A DNA stretch of 64,000 bases from Margaritifera margaritifera (taxonomy: Eukaryota; Mollusca; Bivalvia; Unionida; Margaritiferidae): the NCBI GenBank assembly GCA_029931535.1, contig JAQPZY010001332.1, forward strand, positions 1,054,001-1,118,000. Direction: 5' to 3'. Positions within the stretch are counted from its first letter, which is position 1. Every line of letters begins with the position of its first letter. The position numbers and the translations under genes were made by a program. Of the stretch, positions 33,695 through 43,609 are shown one piece after another. Below the pieces are notes generated by a model that was not told where the DNA came from, ran no database searches, and worked only from the letters and a program-made list of their open reading frames with translations.

Positions 33695-33801
33695 CTGAGG
33701 GCAGTACTTTCAGGTTTTGTTTTGACTGCGAAAGCGCAAATACCCCGATCTGACCGCAAGATAGCTCTTGATGGCCTCAATACCCAATACTCAATGTCGA
33801 T

Positions 33802-34031
33802 TTATTTTTCATCCTCATTCCTTTTTAGCGTAAACCGGAGCGTGTCATCATCAAGTTGTCGCAGATACACTTTCACTAGCTTTTTGTATTCCTTGTCGAT
33901 GTCAACCGGTCCGGCAAGTTTTGCGAGCTGATCCAATAATCTGTCGTCGATCTCAGGACTGGCAGGCTGCGCACTGATTCGTATTGCTTGTCTATGTCTG
34001 GTTTCCCCCTAATGACTTGCTTGTATTTCAT
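33802..34031 (-). pseudogene. Small Asp/Lys-rich protein of element C
   Basis: The ATG at 34031 starts MKYKQVIRGKPDIDKQYESV. After a frameshift near 33960 the frame continues DDRLLDQLAKLAGPVDIDKE and KVYLRQLDDDTLRFTLKRNE, stopping at 33802. The length would be about 75 residues, helical and charged. No family name. It sits on the same strand between the membrane protein and a structural-type gene, as part of a minus-strand block. Confidence 0.5.
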
Positions 34032-34059
34032 AATGCTATTGTTATTATTAAGCAAACTA

Positions 34060-34650
34060 TGTGAGTTCTAATTGCTGCTGCTCTTGATCGGCAATCTAAA
34101 GCTGGTTAGAGCGGTTGAAAATCCCGTTGGCTGTGCATTGACGTTTAGGCCTTCGCACTTAATGATGTCTCTGGCGGCAAAAGTAGACGCAAAGCTAGTT
34201 GTAAGGTTTTCCTATGAGATTTTGACCGGAACAATAGTATTGCCATTAAGTGCCATTAACGCCCCATTTCACGGATTTAAAGCGATGCCCACGTTCCGTT
34301 ACCGCGACTCCCCTGTAGGTTAATTAAGTACAGAATCTGCGGTCGGGACGGTTATAGTGTCTTTACCGTTGCTTAGTGTAAAACCATCAACATTTTAAAA
34401 GTCTTGTTTTAATCCCAGCGATACAAACCGGACGCATTTATTGCCATAATCCAACCAACTGACGTGATTTTGTCAGCCGCTCAATACACGGCCTTTAAGT
34501 CGGCATTGGTGCCTGCGATGACTGTGCTAACAACTATGGCCTCAAGACTGGGGATTACAGCATCTGGGACAAACGTGGCTTGGCCCGGAATATCTAGCAA
34601 TACCGTCACCAAAGAAGCCATGACCACGTAGAATCATAATGTGATTGTCA
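34060..34650 (-). pseudogene. Structural-type protein of element C, decayed
   Basis: Minus-strand reading gives MASLVTVLLDIPGQATFVPD, then SLEAIVVSTVIAGTNADLKA, FTLSNGKDTITVPTADSVLN and FASTFAARDIIKCEGLNVNA in successive frames. The beta-strand-like, Ala/Val/Thr-rich style fits Polinton virion proteins, and the gene lies between other minus-strand element C genes. The plus-strand frame at 34072-34323 is the competing reading; I prefer minus because of strand continuity with neighbours. Function unknown. Confidence 0.4.
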
Positions 34651-34689
34651 ACGCACGAGCACTAGTGCTTATGTTTAATTACAAGGGTA

Positions 34690-35170
34690 TCAGTGCACTA
34701 AAGAATATTAACGAGTCTTCTTTTTTCATCTAAGATGCTTATCGTGAGCTCATGGATGCCACCTTCACGCAAATATAATTTTTATTGGGAAATGGCACGC
34801 ATGTCCCCGTAGAGAATGACTTGTAGCAGTGTGCTGTTTTTTCCGTCAACAATATTTCCAGTTGTGTTTATTTGATCGAGGTGGACATATGGCCGTGAGA
34901 TGTTGATACATGCTGAGAGGATGCGCGTTATGCTCATGGGTCTTACCCGACGAAAAACCCACGTGTAGTCTGAAACAGGATGCGTCGGGGTGGGGGTTGG
35001 GGTGGGGGTGGAGGTGGGCTTTGTCGTCTTAGGTCATACCCTAAGATGCAGGTTCACGGCTCATTGAACAATAAACTAGTTATGATGTGAGAAGTATCAG
35101 GTATCTCGATGCCGACCCTCCCATTTGTCGAGTTGTAGTCCACAGTTATTCTAGGAATGACGACACGAAA
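34690..35170 (-). pseudogene. Polinton minor capsid (penton-like) gene, C-terminal part
   Basis: Minus frames read PRITVDYNSTNGRVGIEIPD (about 35160-35100), later ISRPYVHLDQINTTGNIVDG and LLQVILYGDM (about 34890-34800), and HELTISILDEKRRLVNI (about 34750-34690). The order (ITxxYxxxTGRVxIxIPxG, then a lipid-like 'VY.DLI..xxVGd...LL', then IxIxIxDxxGxxVxF) fits the minor capsid/penton-like protein of Polintons. A C-rich stretch (minus), GGGT repeats on plus (34985-35010), interrupts it. Its N-terminal part is found 6.4 kb away at 41595-41831, beyond the YR retrotransposon. Confidence 0.6.
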
Positions 35171-35596
35171 TACTTTTCAGAGCGTATTTATGTTATAACT
35201 ATTTGCGCTAGCGCAAGGACATTTATGATGAGGTGGGAAAAGGTCTGTTTGTTGCCATAAACAAAGGCGGTAGTGGCCTTCTAGGGTCAACCAGACTCTG
35301 GAATAACGTCACGTGACCCTTTCGGCCAATGGGAGATATTCTTTTGGTGTAAGAATATATTAGTAAGCAGAGTCTTAGCGTCACTCGCAAACGAATTTGT
35401 GGTTATACAGGTTGTATACTTTATGCTCATATCTTTTGTATTTTTCTTCTTTCTTGCTATCCTTCTATTGGTAATTGTTTCTTTACATCTTTTCGTAATT
35501 ATAATTCTACAGTTCAGTTACTTTCGCACTCTAAGAAAGGAGCAGCTGAGTTCAATTTATCTTCTGTTCGTATAGATCCATTCTATTCGTCGCATA

Positions 35597-36283
35597 ATGA
35601 AGAGAAACGCACTCATTCTCGGGCATTCAGTTTGTAAATGGTTACATCGGTATTTGCGTTCCGGGACGGATCCTAGACTCTTTCCGTCTTTTAACATAGC
35701 GGAAGTTTGTGCTGTGCAAATACATGGTGTCGGAGGTCGTACAGTCGAGAAGATTTTGCGACATGATTTGAGCCAGGTCTGCAAACAAAGCCCCGACATT
35801 GTAATTCTTCTCGTCGGGGATAATGACGTAAACGCTGACATATTACCAGAGGTACTCGGACATAAGATAGTCACTTTTACTACCCTTCTACACAGGAAAT
35901 ACCGTATTAAACATGTTGTTCTTTGTCAGCTCATGCCTAGATTCCCTGCGGATTTACAACATTTTCGTGTAGCGGGTATAATTAACACAACAAAGGAAGC
36001 AGCTGATAGGAACTACAAAGAAATGTACTGTCGTACGGCAAAGGAGGTGAATTCCATCTTGCGTTCTGAAGCTGCTGCTTACCAGTACTTAACATTTTGG
36101 GAACATAACGACAAATTTTGCTTCAATAAGTCGAATATCAGGGATAAATTTGGTTCGGATGGCATTCATTTGTCTCCTAAAGGGCAGTGGCATCTGTATA
36201 AATCCCTTCGGGGAGCCCTGCTCAAAGCATGCTCTAAAATAAGGCCGACTCGTTGCAACGTTAGTAATATCGTGAGATCATAA
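35597..36283 (+). CDS. SGNH/GDSL-type hydrolase of YR retrotransposon
   Basis: The ATG at 35597 gives 228 residues. Motifs fit the SGNH hydrolase fold, although the nucleophile block reads ILGHSVCKWL: His-Ser replaces the usual Asp-Ser. Block III-like VILLVGDNDVN follows, and the catalytic Asp-His block appears as DGIHLSPKGQWHLY near residues 190-205. The family includes esterases and acyl hydrolases; retroelement copies have unknown substrate. It precedes gag by 650 bp. No signal peptide. Confidence 0.75.
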   Translation: MKRNALILGHSVCKWLHRYLRSGTDPRLFPSFNIAEVCAVQIHGVGGRTVEKILRHDLSQVCKQSPDIVILLVGDNDVNADILPEVLGHKIVTFTTLLHRKYRIKHVVLCQLMPRFPADLQHFRVAGIINTTKEAADRNYKEMYCRTAKEVNSILRSEAAAYQYLTFWEHNDKFCFNKSNIRDKFGSDGIHLSPKGQWHLYKSLRGALLKACSKIRPTRCNVSNIVRS

Positions 36284-36344
36284 ATCTTGCTATAAGCCAT
36301 GTCTGGTAACAATTACGCTGTTAAATTTCATTGTTTCTGCCCAC

Positions 36345-36752
36345 AGACGGAGATATCAGGCCAAGTCCAGTACCTGTCCAACTTTGTGTCTGCCATTGTG
36401 GAGATACTGGGTCAGGTTCGGTACCTGAACCCCCCCCCTTTTTTTTTTCTTTATTGTAATCCCTGTTCCTGGCAACCATTTTAAGCCTCATAATATGGAG
36501 TGCCTACACATTTATACTCATTTCCTAACTATGCATTAAATTTTACATATCATTAGGTACTCCTAGTACGTGTTACACGTGTGGTCAGAGATCGGTTGCT
36601 GCCATGAACAGTTTTTACTGTCTTTTTGTTATCTGCCCACCCTGGGAGATAACGGGCCAGGTCCAGTACCTGACTCCATTTTCTTTCTGTGTGTTACTTT
36701 TGTTATCGGCCTACTTTTGGGAGATAACTGGTAAGGTCCCGTACCTGCCGAT
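36345..36752. repeat. Four dispersed 30-45 bp repeats with palindromic core
   Basis: Copies at 36350-36380, 36401-36430, 36646-36675 and 36721-36750 share GAGATA-nnn-GG-nn-AGGTCC-n-GTACCTG; three of four are preceded by TCTGCC/TCGGCC. The core CAGGTTCGGTACCTG is an imperfect palindrome. The repeats lie between the SGNH and gag frames. Confidence 0.75.
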
Positions 36753-36768
36753 TCGCTCATTGCATGTT

Positions 36769-36775
<7 letters not shown>

Positions 36776-36822
<47 letters not shown>
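36776..36822. repeat. Poly-A tract inside the retrotransposon
   Basis: 47 consecutive A before the gag gene. Confidence 0.9.
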
Positions 36823-36825
<3 letters not shown>

Positions 36826-36940
36826 AATAATAATTTGGCCAGTGTGCTAGTATAGCATAGCATTTCGTGCTGCATATTTGCCAGGGTTTTGTCACTGTCT
36901 GGGGGTAATACCTTATGTTCTCTAACTCTCTTCTCAGGTC

Positions 36941-38188
36941 ATGCCCCCCAAACGCAAGGCATCTGAAGGTGTTCAGCGCGCTGTGAAGCGTGTGCAGTCC
37001 ACCAGTTCACGGATGAGGTCAAGTAGCCAGGCACAGCGGAAAGACTCCAGGTCGTCTCCCGGTGCAACAGGGCTGCACCAACCTACCATGGACATAATAA
37101 CGCAGCAGGTGATACAGCACATTACACCAGTGATCAATGCCCAAAAAGACAACAAGTTGGACAAGATCTTGGAGATGCTACAGCAGACCCGTCCTAATCA
37201 ACAACCAGCCACATCCGCTCAAGAATTGCACCAGGGACCATCTACCTCTTCCATCACTCAATCTGAAAATGACGTCACAAATCCGCCCCAGGAAGTTGCT
37301 GCCAGCATAGCACGGGCTGCCTCGGACATAACAGGTCAAATTGACACAGGTACAAGTGCTCGGAACGAAATGTTCACACAAATTACAACCCCTTATACAG
37401 AGAGTCAATCCAATTTCATTAGCACCTCAATTGACATCACATCCTCTATCCCTGATAAAATTAAGCAACAGATTTGGGCTGGGTCGTATATAGATCTCCA
37501 CACTCTCCTCTCCCCATCCACCGACAATACCTTCCGCTTGCAGTTTGATATCACTTCGAACACACCTGAATTGAATTTAATCCCATTGGCTAAGAAGTCC
37601 CCGCTCTCTATCAATCATTGGCTGACAGCCTGGAACAGATTTGTCACCATAATCTGCATGAAATCCCCCATGTTGTGCACTGTGTTGTCACACTACATGG
37701 AAGTGGTCATGAAGTTATCGGAGCGCAGAGCTCATTGGCGTTATTATGATGAGCAGTTTAGACGCTTGATTGAGAGGGGTGAGGCCAAATGGGGCTCCAC
37801 TCACCTTGAACTTTACTTAAGATCTGTCCTGGATAGCATGGGTGAAAAAACAGCTTCCAGCAATGCCGCGACACCATCTTCAGCCTCCAAACTGACTCCC
37901 CCAAAGGGAGCCTGTTTTAACCACCACAAAGGTCTGCACTGTTCTGCAGGGCTATCATGCAAATACCAACACAATTGTTTCAATTGTTTGGAAGCTCATC
38001 CTTTTCTCAAATGCAAGTTGCCGGTTACTCAACCGTTCAAATTATTGCCTAAATATGCTCCGAAACAACTGACACCTGGCAACATGCAGCCCTTTCGGGG
38101 TGGTTTCAAACCCAATCAGTCCCAGGGAACATCATCATATCCTAAACAACACAGTTTACAAGGGAATCAGGTCCAGCGTAAGCAATAG
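36941..38188 (+). CDS. Gag-like protein of YR retrotransposon
   Basis: The ATG at 36941 follows a good splice-acceptor-like sequence (CTAACTCTCTTCTCAG at 36921-36936), so an upstream intron is possible. The 415-residue protein has a basic, Ser-rich N-terminus, a Gln/Thr-rich middle and a conserved core, with LSINHWLTAWNRFVTIIC and WRYYDEQFRRLIERGEAKWG (about residues 225-290), as in DIRS/Ngaro Gag. A C-terminal Cys/His block follows (CFNHHKGLHC, CKYQHNCFNC). It packages the RNA. The frame is intact and overlaps the start of the RT frame. Confidence 0.75.
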   Translation: MPPKRKASEGVQRAVKRVQSTSSRMRSSSQAQRKDSRSSPGATGLHQPTMDIITQQVIQHITPVINAQKDNKLDKILEMLQQTRPNQQPATSAQELHQGPSTSSITQSENDVTNPPQEVAASIARAASDITGQIDTGTSARNEMFTQITTPYTESQSNFISTSIDITSSIPDKIKQQIWAGSYIDLHTLLSPSTDNTFRLQFDITSNTPELNLIPLAKKSPLSINHWLTAWNRFVTIICMKSPMLCTVLSHYMEVVMKLSERRAHWRYYDEQFRRLIERGEAKWGSTHLELYLRSVLDSMGEKTASSNAATPSSASKLTPPKGACFNHHKGLHCSAGLSCKYQHNCFNCLEAHPFLKCKLPVTQPFKLLPKYAPKQLTPGNMQPFRGGFKPNQSQGTSSYPKQHSLQGNQVQRKQ

Positions 38189-39758
38189 GCTCCCTACTCC
38201 AGTAAAAGCTGAAAGGTTGGAACAGTGGTTGAGAGGGTATGATGCTCACACATTAAAACTCCTAATTGAAGGATTTACATGGGGATTTGGAGTGGGGCAT
38301 GAGGGTTCTCTGTCACCCATTCCAACTCACAACCTCAAATCAGCCATACAAAATCCGGAGGTTATTAAAGACAAAATAGACAAAGAACTTAATGCTGGCA
38401 GATTTGCAGGTCCATTCGCAAGTCCCCCTTTCCCGCTTTTTCAAACATCTCCTCTGGGTTTAGTTGCAAAGAAAACACCTGGCACTTTCCGATTGATCCA
38501 CCACTTGTCACATCCTCCAGGGTCTTCTGTAAATGATGGGATTTCTTCAGAAAAAAGTTCTGTGCAATATCAAACTGTGGAACAGGCTATCGCTCTTATT
38601 AAGAAACTTGGTAAAGGTTGTGTTATGGCTAAAACTGATATAGCTAGTGCCTTCAGAATTGTTCCACTCTCCCCCACTCAGTACCACCTATTTGGCTTTA
38701 CTTGGGATAACATGTACTATTATGACAAGTGTCTTCCTATGGGTTGTAGCTCCAGTTGCCAAGTTTTTGAATATGTTAGCACGGCACTACAGTGGATTGC
38801 GACTCACAAACTGGGCATTCTGCACGTGGTTCATGTTCTAGATGATTTTCTGCTTTTGGAATCCAAATACAACACCTGTAAAGACAAATTGGACCGATTC
38901 TTAATGCTTTGTTCAGATATTGGTATTCCAATGTCTGCCGAAAAAACTTTCCTTCCCAGTCCAATAATGACCTTTTTGGGCTATGAACTGGATTCGGACA
39001 AGATGGAAGTCAGACTTCCGGTAGATAAACTGCAAAGTTGTTACAGGCTGATAACACTATGCCTCCAAAAGCCTAAGATGACTCTACACAATCTCCAATC
39101 CATAATTGGCACGCTCAATTTTGCATGTGCAGTTGTTCTGCCTGGCAGAGCTTTCTTGCGTAGGTTGATTGATCTGACAGTGGGCGTGGCAAAACCACAT
39201 CATTTCATACGTATTACAAAGGGAGTTTAGGCTGATCTCCAAATGTGGTGCAGATTCTTGGAAGAATTCAATGGTAGATCTTTATTTCTCCCAGATCGCT
39301 GGCTAGAATCGCATGCCATTAATTTACACACTGATGCATCCAGCACAGTTGGCTTTGGAGGGGTGCTTGGTGGCAAATGGTTCTACGGTACTTGGAATAA
39401 AGAATGGCGAAGCCAAAATATCACTCTCCTCGAACTATACCCAATTGTTCTTGCCATCAAAATATGGGCCCCTCTACTTACTAACAATTGCATTTACTTC
39501 AACACAGACAAGAAAGCTTTGGTCGATATTGTTAATAAACAAACTTCGAAAAACCCGGCCATTATGTTTCTGGTTAGAGATTTGGTACTTGCATGCCTCA
39601 GATACAACATACTTTTTCAGGCATGTCACATTCCAGGAAAGAGAAATGTTCTTGCTGACGCCCTTTCTCGCTTACAGGTGCACAGATTTCGGACTTTGGC
39701 CCCATACGCGGACCCAGAACCGGTGCCAATACCAACGCTTCCAAACTTGCCCCATTAA
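38189..39758 (+). pseudogene. RT-RNase H of YR retrotransposon, one in-frame stop
   Basis: The RT frame (open from 38100, no ATG before the fingers) contains GTFRLIHHLSHPPGSSVNDG, MAKTDIASAFRIVPL (motif A), LPMGCSSSCQVFE and the catalytic VHVLDDFLLLES (motif C as LDD). At 39228-39230 a TAG interrupts the frame (KGV-stop-ADLQMWCRF); RNase H continues in the same frame with INLHTDASSTVGFGG (first Asp), LLELYPIVLA (Glu) and ADALSR. Apart from this one stop all catalytic residues seem present. The RT frame is +1 relative to gag, so translation would need a frameshift or reinitiation. Confidence 0.85.
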
Positions 39759-40666
39759 CAGATACTCTTGATTGTCTTCTGGATAGCACACTGACATCAA
39801 GGTCAAAAGCAGCATACAGACGCAGCTGGAATCTGTATCGAGCTTTCACCGCGGAATATGCCATGGAAACCGCAGTGCCAGTCCCTCAGGCTCATTTAGC
39901 ACTTTTTATTTCTCATCTGGTGAACAAGCATTATTCCCCAGCTACAATATCTTCATATATATCTGCCATTGGTTTTTTGCACAAAATTAACAATTGTGCC
40001 GACCCCACCAACTCGTTTTTGATACAGAAACTGCTGCAGGCATGCCACAGGAATAGACTTTCTTGTGATGCGCGGTTGCCAATCGACAAGTGTATTTTGG
40101 AAAAACTTGTAAATGCTACAACTCGCACTATATCTTCTTGGTACAAACAGCTCCTGTTTCAAGCTATGTTTTCCCTGGCATTCCATGCTTTCTTGAGAAT
40201 TGAGGAAATCACAGTGCAGTCCCTTTCACTTCATAACCCTAATCTATTGCACTTTGATCAGTTGGTTCTTGAATACCAGTCCATTACCCTGACTTTCAAT
40301 ACATTCAAACACAGCCAGGGCCAACAATTCAGACTAAAAATTAATAGAAACACTAATGCTACTATCTGCCCTGTCTCGAATCTCCAGAGATACATCCAAA
40401 TGCGAGGTACTGGTCCAGGCCCAATGTTTATGTATCTACCAAATACACCTATTACTCGCTCAGAATTCAATGCACAGCTGAAACTTGCTCTCGTTTTCTG
40501 CAATTTTGATCCAAAACACTTCAAGAGTCACAGTTTTAGGATCGGAGCAGCCACAACTGCTGCTGCCCAAGGCTTATCTGACAGTCAGATTTGTCAGTTA
40601 GGGCGATGGAAATCTGATGCTTTTAAAAAATATATTAGATGCGCAGAACGACACTCCAACCTATAA
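39700..40666 (+). CDS. Tyrosine recombinase of YR retrotransposon
   Basis: The frame is open from before 39713 and overlaps the RNase H end in another frame, as usual in DIRS-type elements; the first ATG is at 39863. An N-terminal SAM-like core-binding domain (RSKAAYRRSWNLYRAF, SPATISSYISAIGFLHKINN) is followed by the catalytic domain: first Arg in HAFLRIEEITV, HSFRIGAATTAA (His-x-x-Arg), GRWKSDAFKKYIR (Trp in the His/Trp position and the nucleophilic Tyr). All catalytic positions are present and the frame is intact to TAA. Confidence 0.88.
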
Positions 40667-40669
40667 TTG

Positions 40670-40778
40670 TAATCCTATAATAAGGCTGTAGACAAGCATG
40701 AATAGGGATTGGCTTCACCGATATAATTCCTGTGCTTGCATTTCCCATCATAATGTAGGTCAGGCGATTATAGGATTA
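40670..40778. repeat. 12-bp inverted repeat after the recombinase
   Basis: TAATCCTATAAT at 40670-40681 and its perfect reverse complement ATTATAGGATTA at 40767-40778. The left arm begins just after the recombinase stop codon. Confidence 0.8.
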
Positions 40779-41594
40779 ATCCATCCATATCGGTATCACG
40801 TTCTTTTCATCTATGTATACTCGCACAGATGTTGCTCTTTTTCAGGTTTTGTGGGTATCCAGACCTCAACACCATGCCCGATTTCAGCTTCAAGGCAGGT
40901 GGGTTCGCTGCTTTTGAGCAAGATGACCAGTGTACAGGCTCCAGCTGGATAAATTTCGTTTTGCGGCTGTCACTTACTGAGGGATTATCAGTACATCAGA
41001 TTCATGGAATAAGGAACACTACAGCTTATATCCTCATACGGAGAAGAGCATTGACATTTTACATTGTTTGAAATATTTCATTGACATTTTATATATTTTT
41101 TTGTTGGTCTTGGTTGTATGTACAGCTAGAAAGTTCTTGGTTCGATGCAGGCCTCTATCCATGTTGGGGCTGCACAGGCCCCATGCAAAGTGGGTGACTT
41201 GCATGGTTCCTGTGTTATGGCGGTCTCAGCTCCCAAATGGATTGTTTTGGGTTTCATGGTTAAAAAGTTTACATTCAGGTCTGGGGAGGTTAGTTAAAGC
41301 TAGTCAGCTAACAATTTTTTAGAGGTAGAATTTCATAGGGAATTTCAACTATGTATTTGTATCACATACTCACGAAAAGTCATTTTGTAAACAACTGTAC
41401 GCATTTTATATCATAGTAACGTAATATTGTTTTCAATACAATTGTCACCTGTGTGGCCTGCATCAACAAATCGTTTTCCATTGTTATTCCGTATACTGAG
41501 ATTCTTTCTTTCCTCCTGGCTGTCCTCATCATAGTGGTTGCAAAGTACTAATTTCATAATCATTCGCTCACATAAATCCTGACTAAAATTCTCG
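40779..41594. other. 3' untranslated part of YR retrotransposon and junction
   Basis: No gene. It holds the presumed 3' end of the retrotransposon and the junction with Polinton C. Short plus frames (40829-41071 and neighbours) show no domain. Confidence 0.45.
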
Positions 41595-41831
41595 CTATCC
41601 TTTCATACACACTTCATCATGAAATATGTTATAATACTCATCCGGAAATGTAATGATTTTAAGCTCTTGTTTTAAGCCTACAGTTACATGAAAGGCGTTG
41701 ATACCAAATTCATTCGAAATGTTGGACCACTCTGGTCTAATTTCCCGGAGCGCTATTTTCATGCTTAAGTCGGTGCGCATCACCTGTTCTAGAGATACAG
41801 GCTCAAATAGAGGAGTTGTCAACGCAAACAT
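41595..41831 (-). pseudogene. Polinton minor capsid (penton-like) gene, N-terminal part
   Basis: The 78-codon minus frame reads LTTPLFEPVSLEQVMRTDLS, MKIALREIRPEWSNISNEF and ELKIITFPDEYYNI. The pattern 'L..d..l.vALrEI.....W.Ni..e...N.F.v...........IPdgyY' is the N-terminal signature of the Polinton penton-like protein. The frame ends at a stop soon after YYNI. The C-terminal part lies at 34690-35170, on the same strand, on the other side of the YR retrotransposon. Confidence 0.6.
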
Positions 41832-42041
41832 TAATATACATTGTTAGCTGGAGTTTCTATTTAATAGTGACGCGAAATATATCTTTCGTGGCATCTTGAA
41901 ATGGAGGAATACGCAAATAGCGACCATTTCCTAAATTTCTTTTGTTTTTTTTTTGTGGGGGAGGACGTTTCGTTTCAGACTTAAGTGGTCAGTATAATCG
42001 ACAAATATGCCCTACCGGTAGAGTGAGGTCTGAGGATATGA

Positions 42042-42960
42042 TTGACAGGTGGCATAGCAGCCCCATGCGATTTTTGGCAAAATCAGATGAACTTTGTTCT
42101 CTTGTGTACAACAACTGGCTGCGATGTCAGCGTTAAAGACCATATGCTTGCGGAGGTTCCCCAGTTACCCAGCTTCAACATATTTCATGACTACGTCCAG
42201 ACAAGGTCACTACTCAACAAGCTGCCGTGCGTCACTGCAACACAGAGAAGTTTCGAGCAGATTGACAATAATTTCGATGCAGCAGTCTACGAAAATGTTA
42301 GCAGAGAGTTTAAAGTGGAGCCAAGCTCAAACTGGCACCAGCAAATCTCCCACGATGGACTGAGAATACTGTATTGCTATTCCCCGCCCCATGGGAGAGT
42401 ACATCTGGAAACAGCTGGTTTTAAATGCAAAATGATATAGAGATACGAGCTAAAATTTGACCACTACTCGCAGGGACCTGGAACAGAAAATAGATACAAG
42501 GCTTTACCCAAGCTTGTCTAGAGAATCTCAACGGTAGCGTTCGAGCATACGTCTGGTCCATCCTGTCAGCGCAAGCTGAAACAAACAACATGGTATTGGG
42601 GGCAGGGAAGGCCATAGACGCACAGAGGCAGGTTCTTGCAAACGTAGAAGAAATGGTCGCTAACGAAACAAACATGCCCGAGTCGAATCAATAGTACCAG
42701 AAAGCGGCAGGATACACCAGAAGCAAGCTAGATTACGTAATTGGTCGAGGCTTCTACATGATTCCAAGTGACAAGTAGCTTAAAGTTTGCTCCTAATGAT
42801 GACGAAATTATAGCGGGCGACGATCTGGTACTATGCACCAACGTTAACATTAATTCGAAAAGGATACCAACTCTAGCGTCCGCCTCACAGGAGGAGGCAA
42901 CCGCACATCAAGCACATCCGATAAAACACGGCTTGGTTTTTCTTTGACTCACCCGCCAAA
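42042..42960 (+). pseudogene. Conserved Polinton virion-type protein
   Basis: The frame 42042-42440 contains GGIAAPCDFWQNQMNFVLLC and TTGCDVSVKDHMLAEVPQLP, then AVYENVSREFKVEPSSNWHQ. This arrangement (FWQxQMNFAxWCATTGCG, then YxxxCxEFGVSPxxDWRQ) is a recurrent Maverick/Polinton protein of unknown role. After 42440 the frame shifts; in the next frame GSVRAYVWSILSAQAETNNM, VLANVEEMVANETNMPES and LDYVIGRGFYMIPSDK continue the same protein with stops at about 42692 and 42776, and a Lys/Arg tail may reach 42960. It lies between the minor capsid gene (opposite strand) and the major capsid gene (same strand). Confidence 0.7.
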
Positions 42961-43032
42961 CCGCGGCAGCACAAACCGACACCATGCACAAATTCAGACA
43001 TCAAAGAAGCCGAAGACCACGATGTCAATAAA

Positions 43033-43290
43033 ATGGCACTTATTGTGGGTGGTGTTGGAGTGGGGCTCGCGGCCATCTGGTTGCTTCACCCTCGAACGCC
43101 TTGCTGTTCCATCGGCTTTAGTTTTCTCACTTGTCTGCATGGCGGGATGGCGGGCAGCCAGCTTATGCCATTGCCAGCGGCCGTCAGCAAGAACGACACA
43201 ATCGGCCCAATGATTGAGGGCAGGGCCGCCTCCGCTTTTTCTGCTAGCGTTGTCATCATTTGCGCTTTCCATGAAACGCATTTACTTTGA
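43033..43290 (+). CDS. Small membrane protein of element C?
   Basis: The plus frame 43033-43290 begins MALIVGGVGVGLAAIWLL, a single transmembrane-like segment, and has a later hydrophobic stretch (ASAFSASVVIICAFHE). It lies between two recognised Polinton virion genes on the same strand, where small membrane proteins are common. The minus frame over the same bases is also open, so strand is not certain. Confidence 0.35.
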   Translation: MALIVGGVGVGLAAIWLLHPRTPCCSIGFSFLTCLHGGMAGSQLMPLPAAVSKNDTIGPMIEGRAASAFSASVVIICAFHETHLL

Positions 43291-43609
43291 TACATGCATC
43301 AAACTCTAGACTTTGTTCTAGTCTCCCCGTCGATACAACATCTTCTTGCATCCACCTAGCTAGCACCTCACTGCCGCTGGCCCAAGAGGGCTTTTTTGTT
43401 TGAAGCTCTTTTTTCACTGACTTCGGCTGTAAATGCGGTTACCTCATTCTTGGGCCTATATAATTCACAAGGCCAAAATCGCCATTTTAAAGTTCAAACC
43501 ACCTTCAACCATCTTTTGTTATGCGTGACCAGCAGCAATCAACGATATGCGCTTATTAAAGAAAGAGCACGTGTGGTTCCATAGCAGTGTTAGCACAGCT
43601 AAACATCAA

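Larger units (their letters stand above)
35171..41450 (+). mobile_element. Tyrosine-recombinase (DIRS/Ngaro-like) retrotransposon
   Basis: One coherent element with genes in order SGNH hydrolase, Gag, RT-RNase H, tyrosine recombinase, all on plus. No DDE integrase or protease is present; the recombinase is expected to integrate a circular cDNA. No methyltransferase-like domain (as in DIRS1) was seen. It sits inside the minor capsid gene of Polinton C. Exact ends are not resolved by eye: the left end is within 35170-35400 and the right end within 41330-41590. Long open frames with a single stop show that it is young. Ngaro elements are known to carry hydrolase-like frames, but usually at the 3' side. 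Confidence 0.82.

Noticed and set aside
34072..34323. 83-codon plus frame in element C
   Set aside because: The minus reading is longer, more protein-like and in line with neighbouring minus genes; kept only as an alternative.
42994..43281. 95-codon minus frame
   Set aside because: Overlaps a plus frame with a transmembrane segment in a plus-strand virion gene block; no domain on minus.
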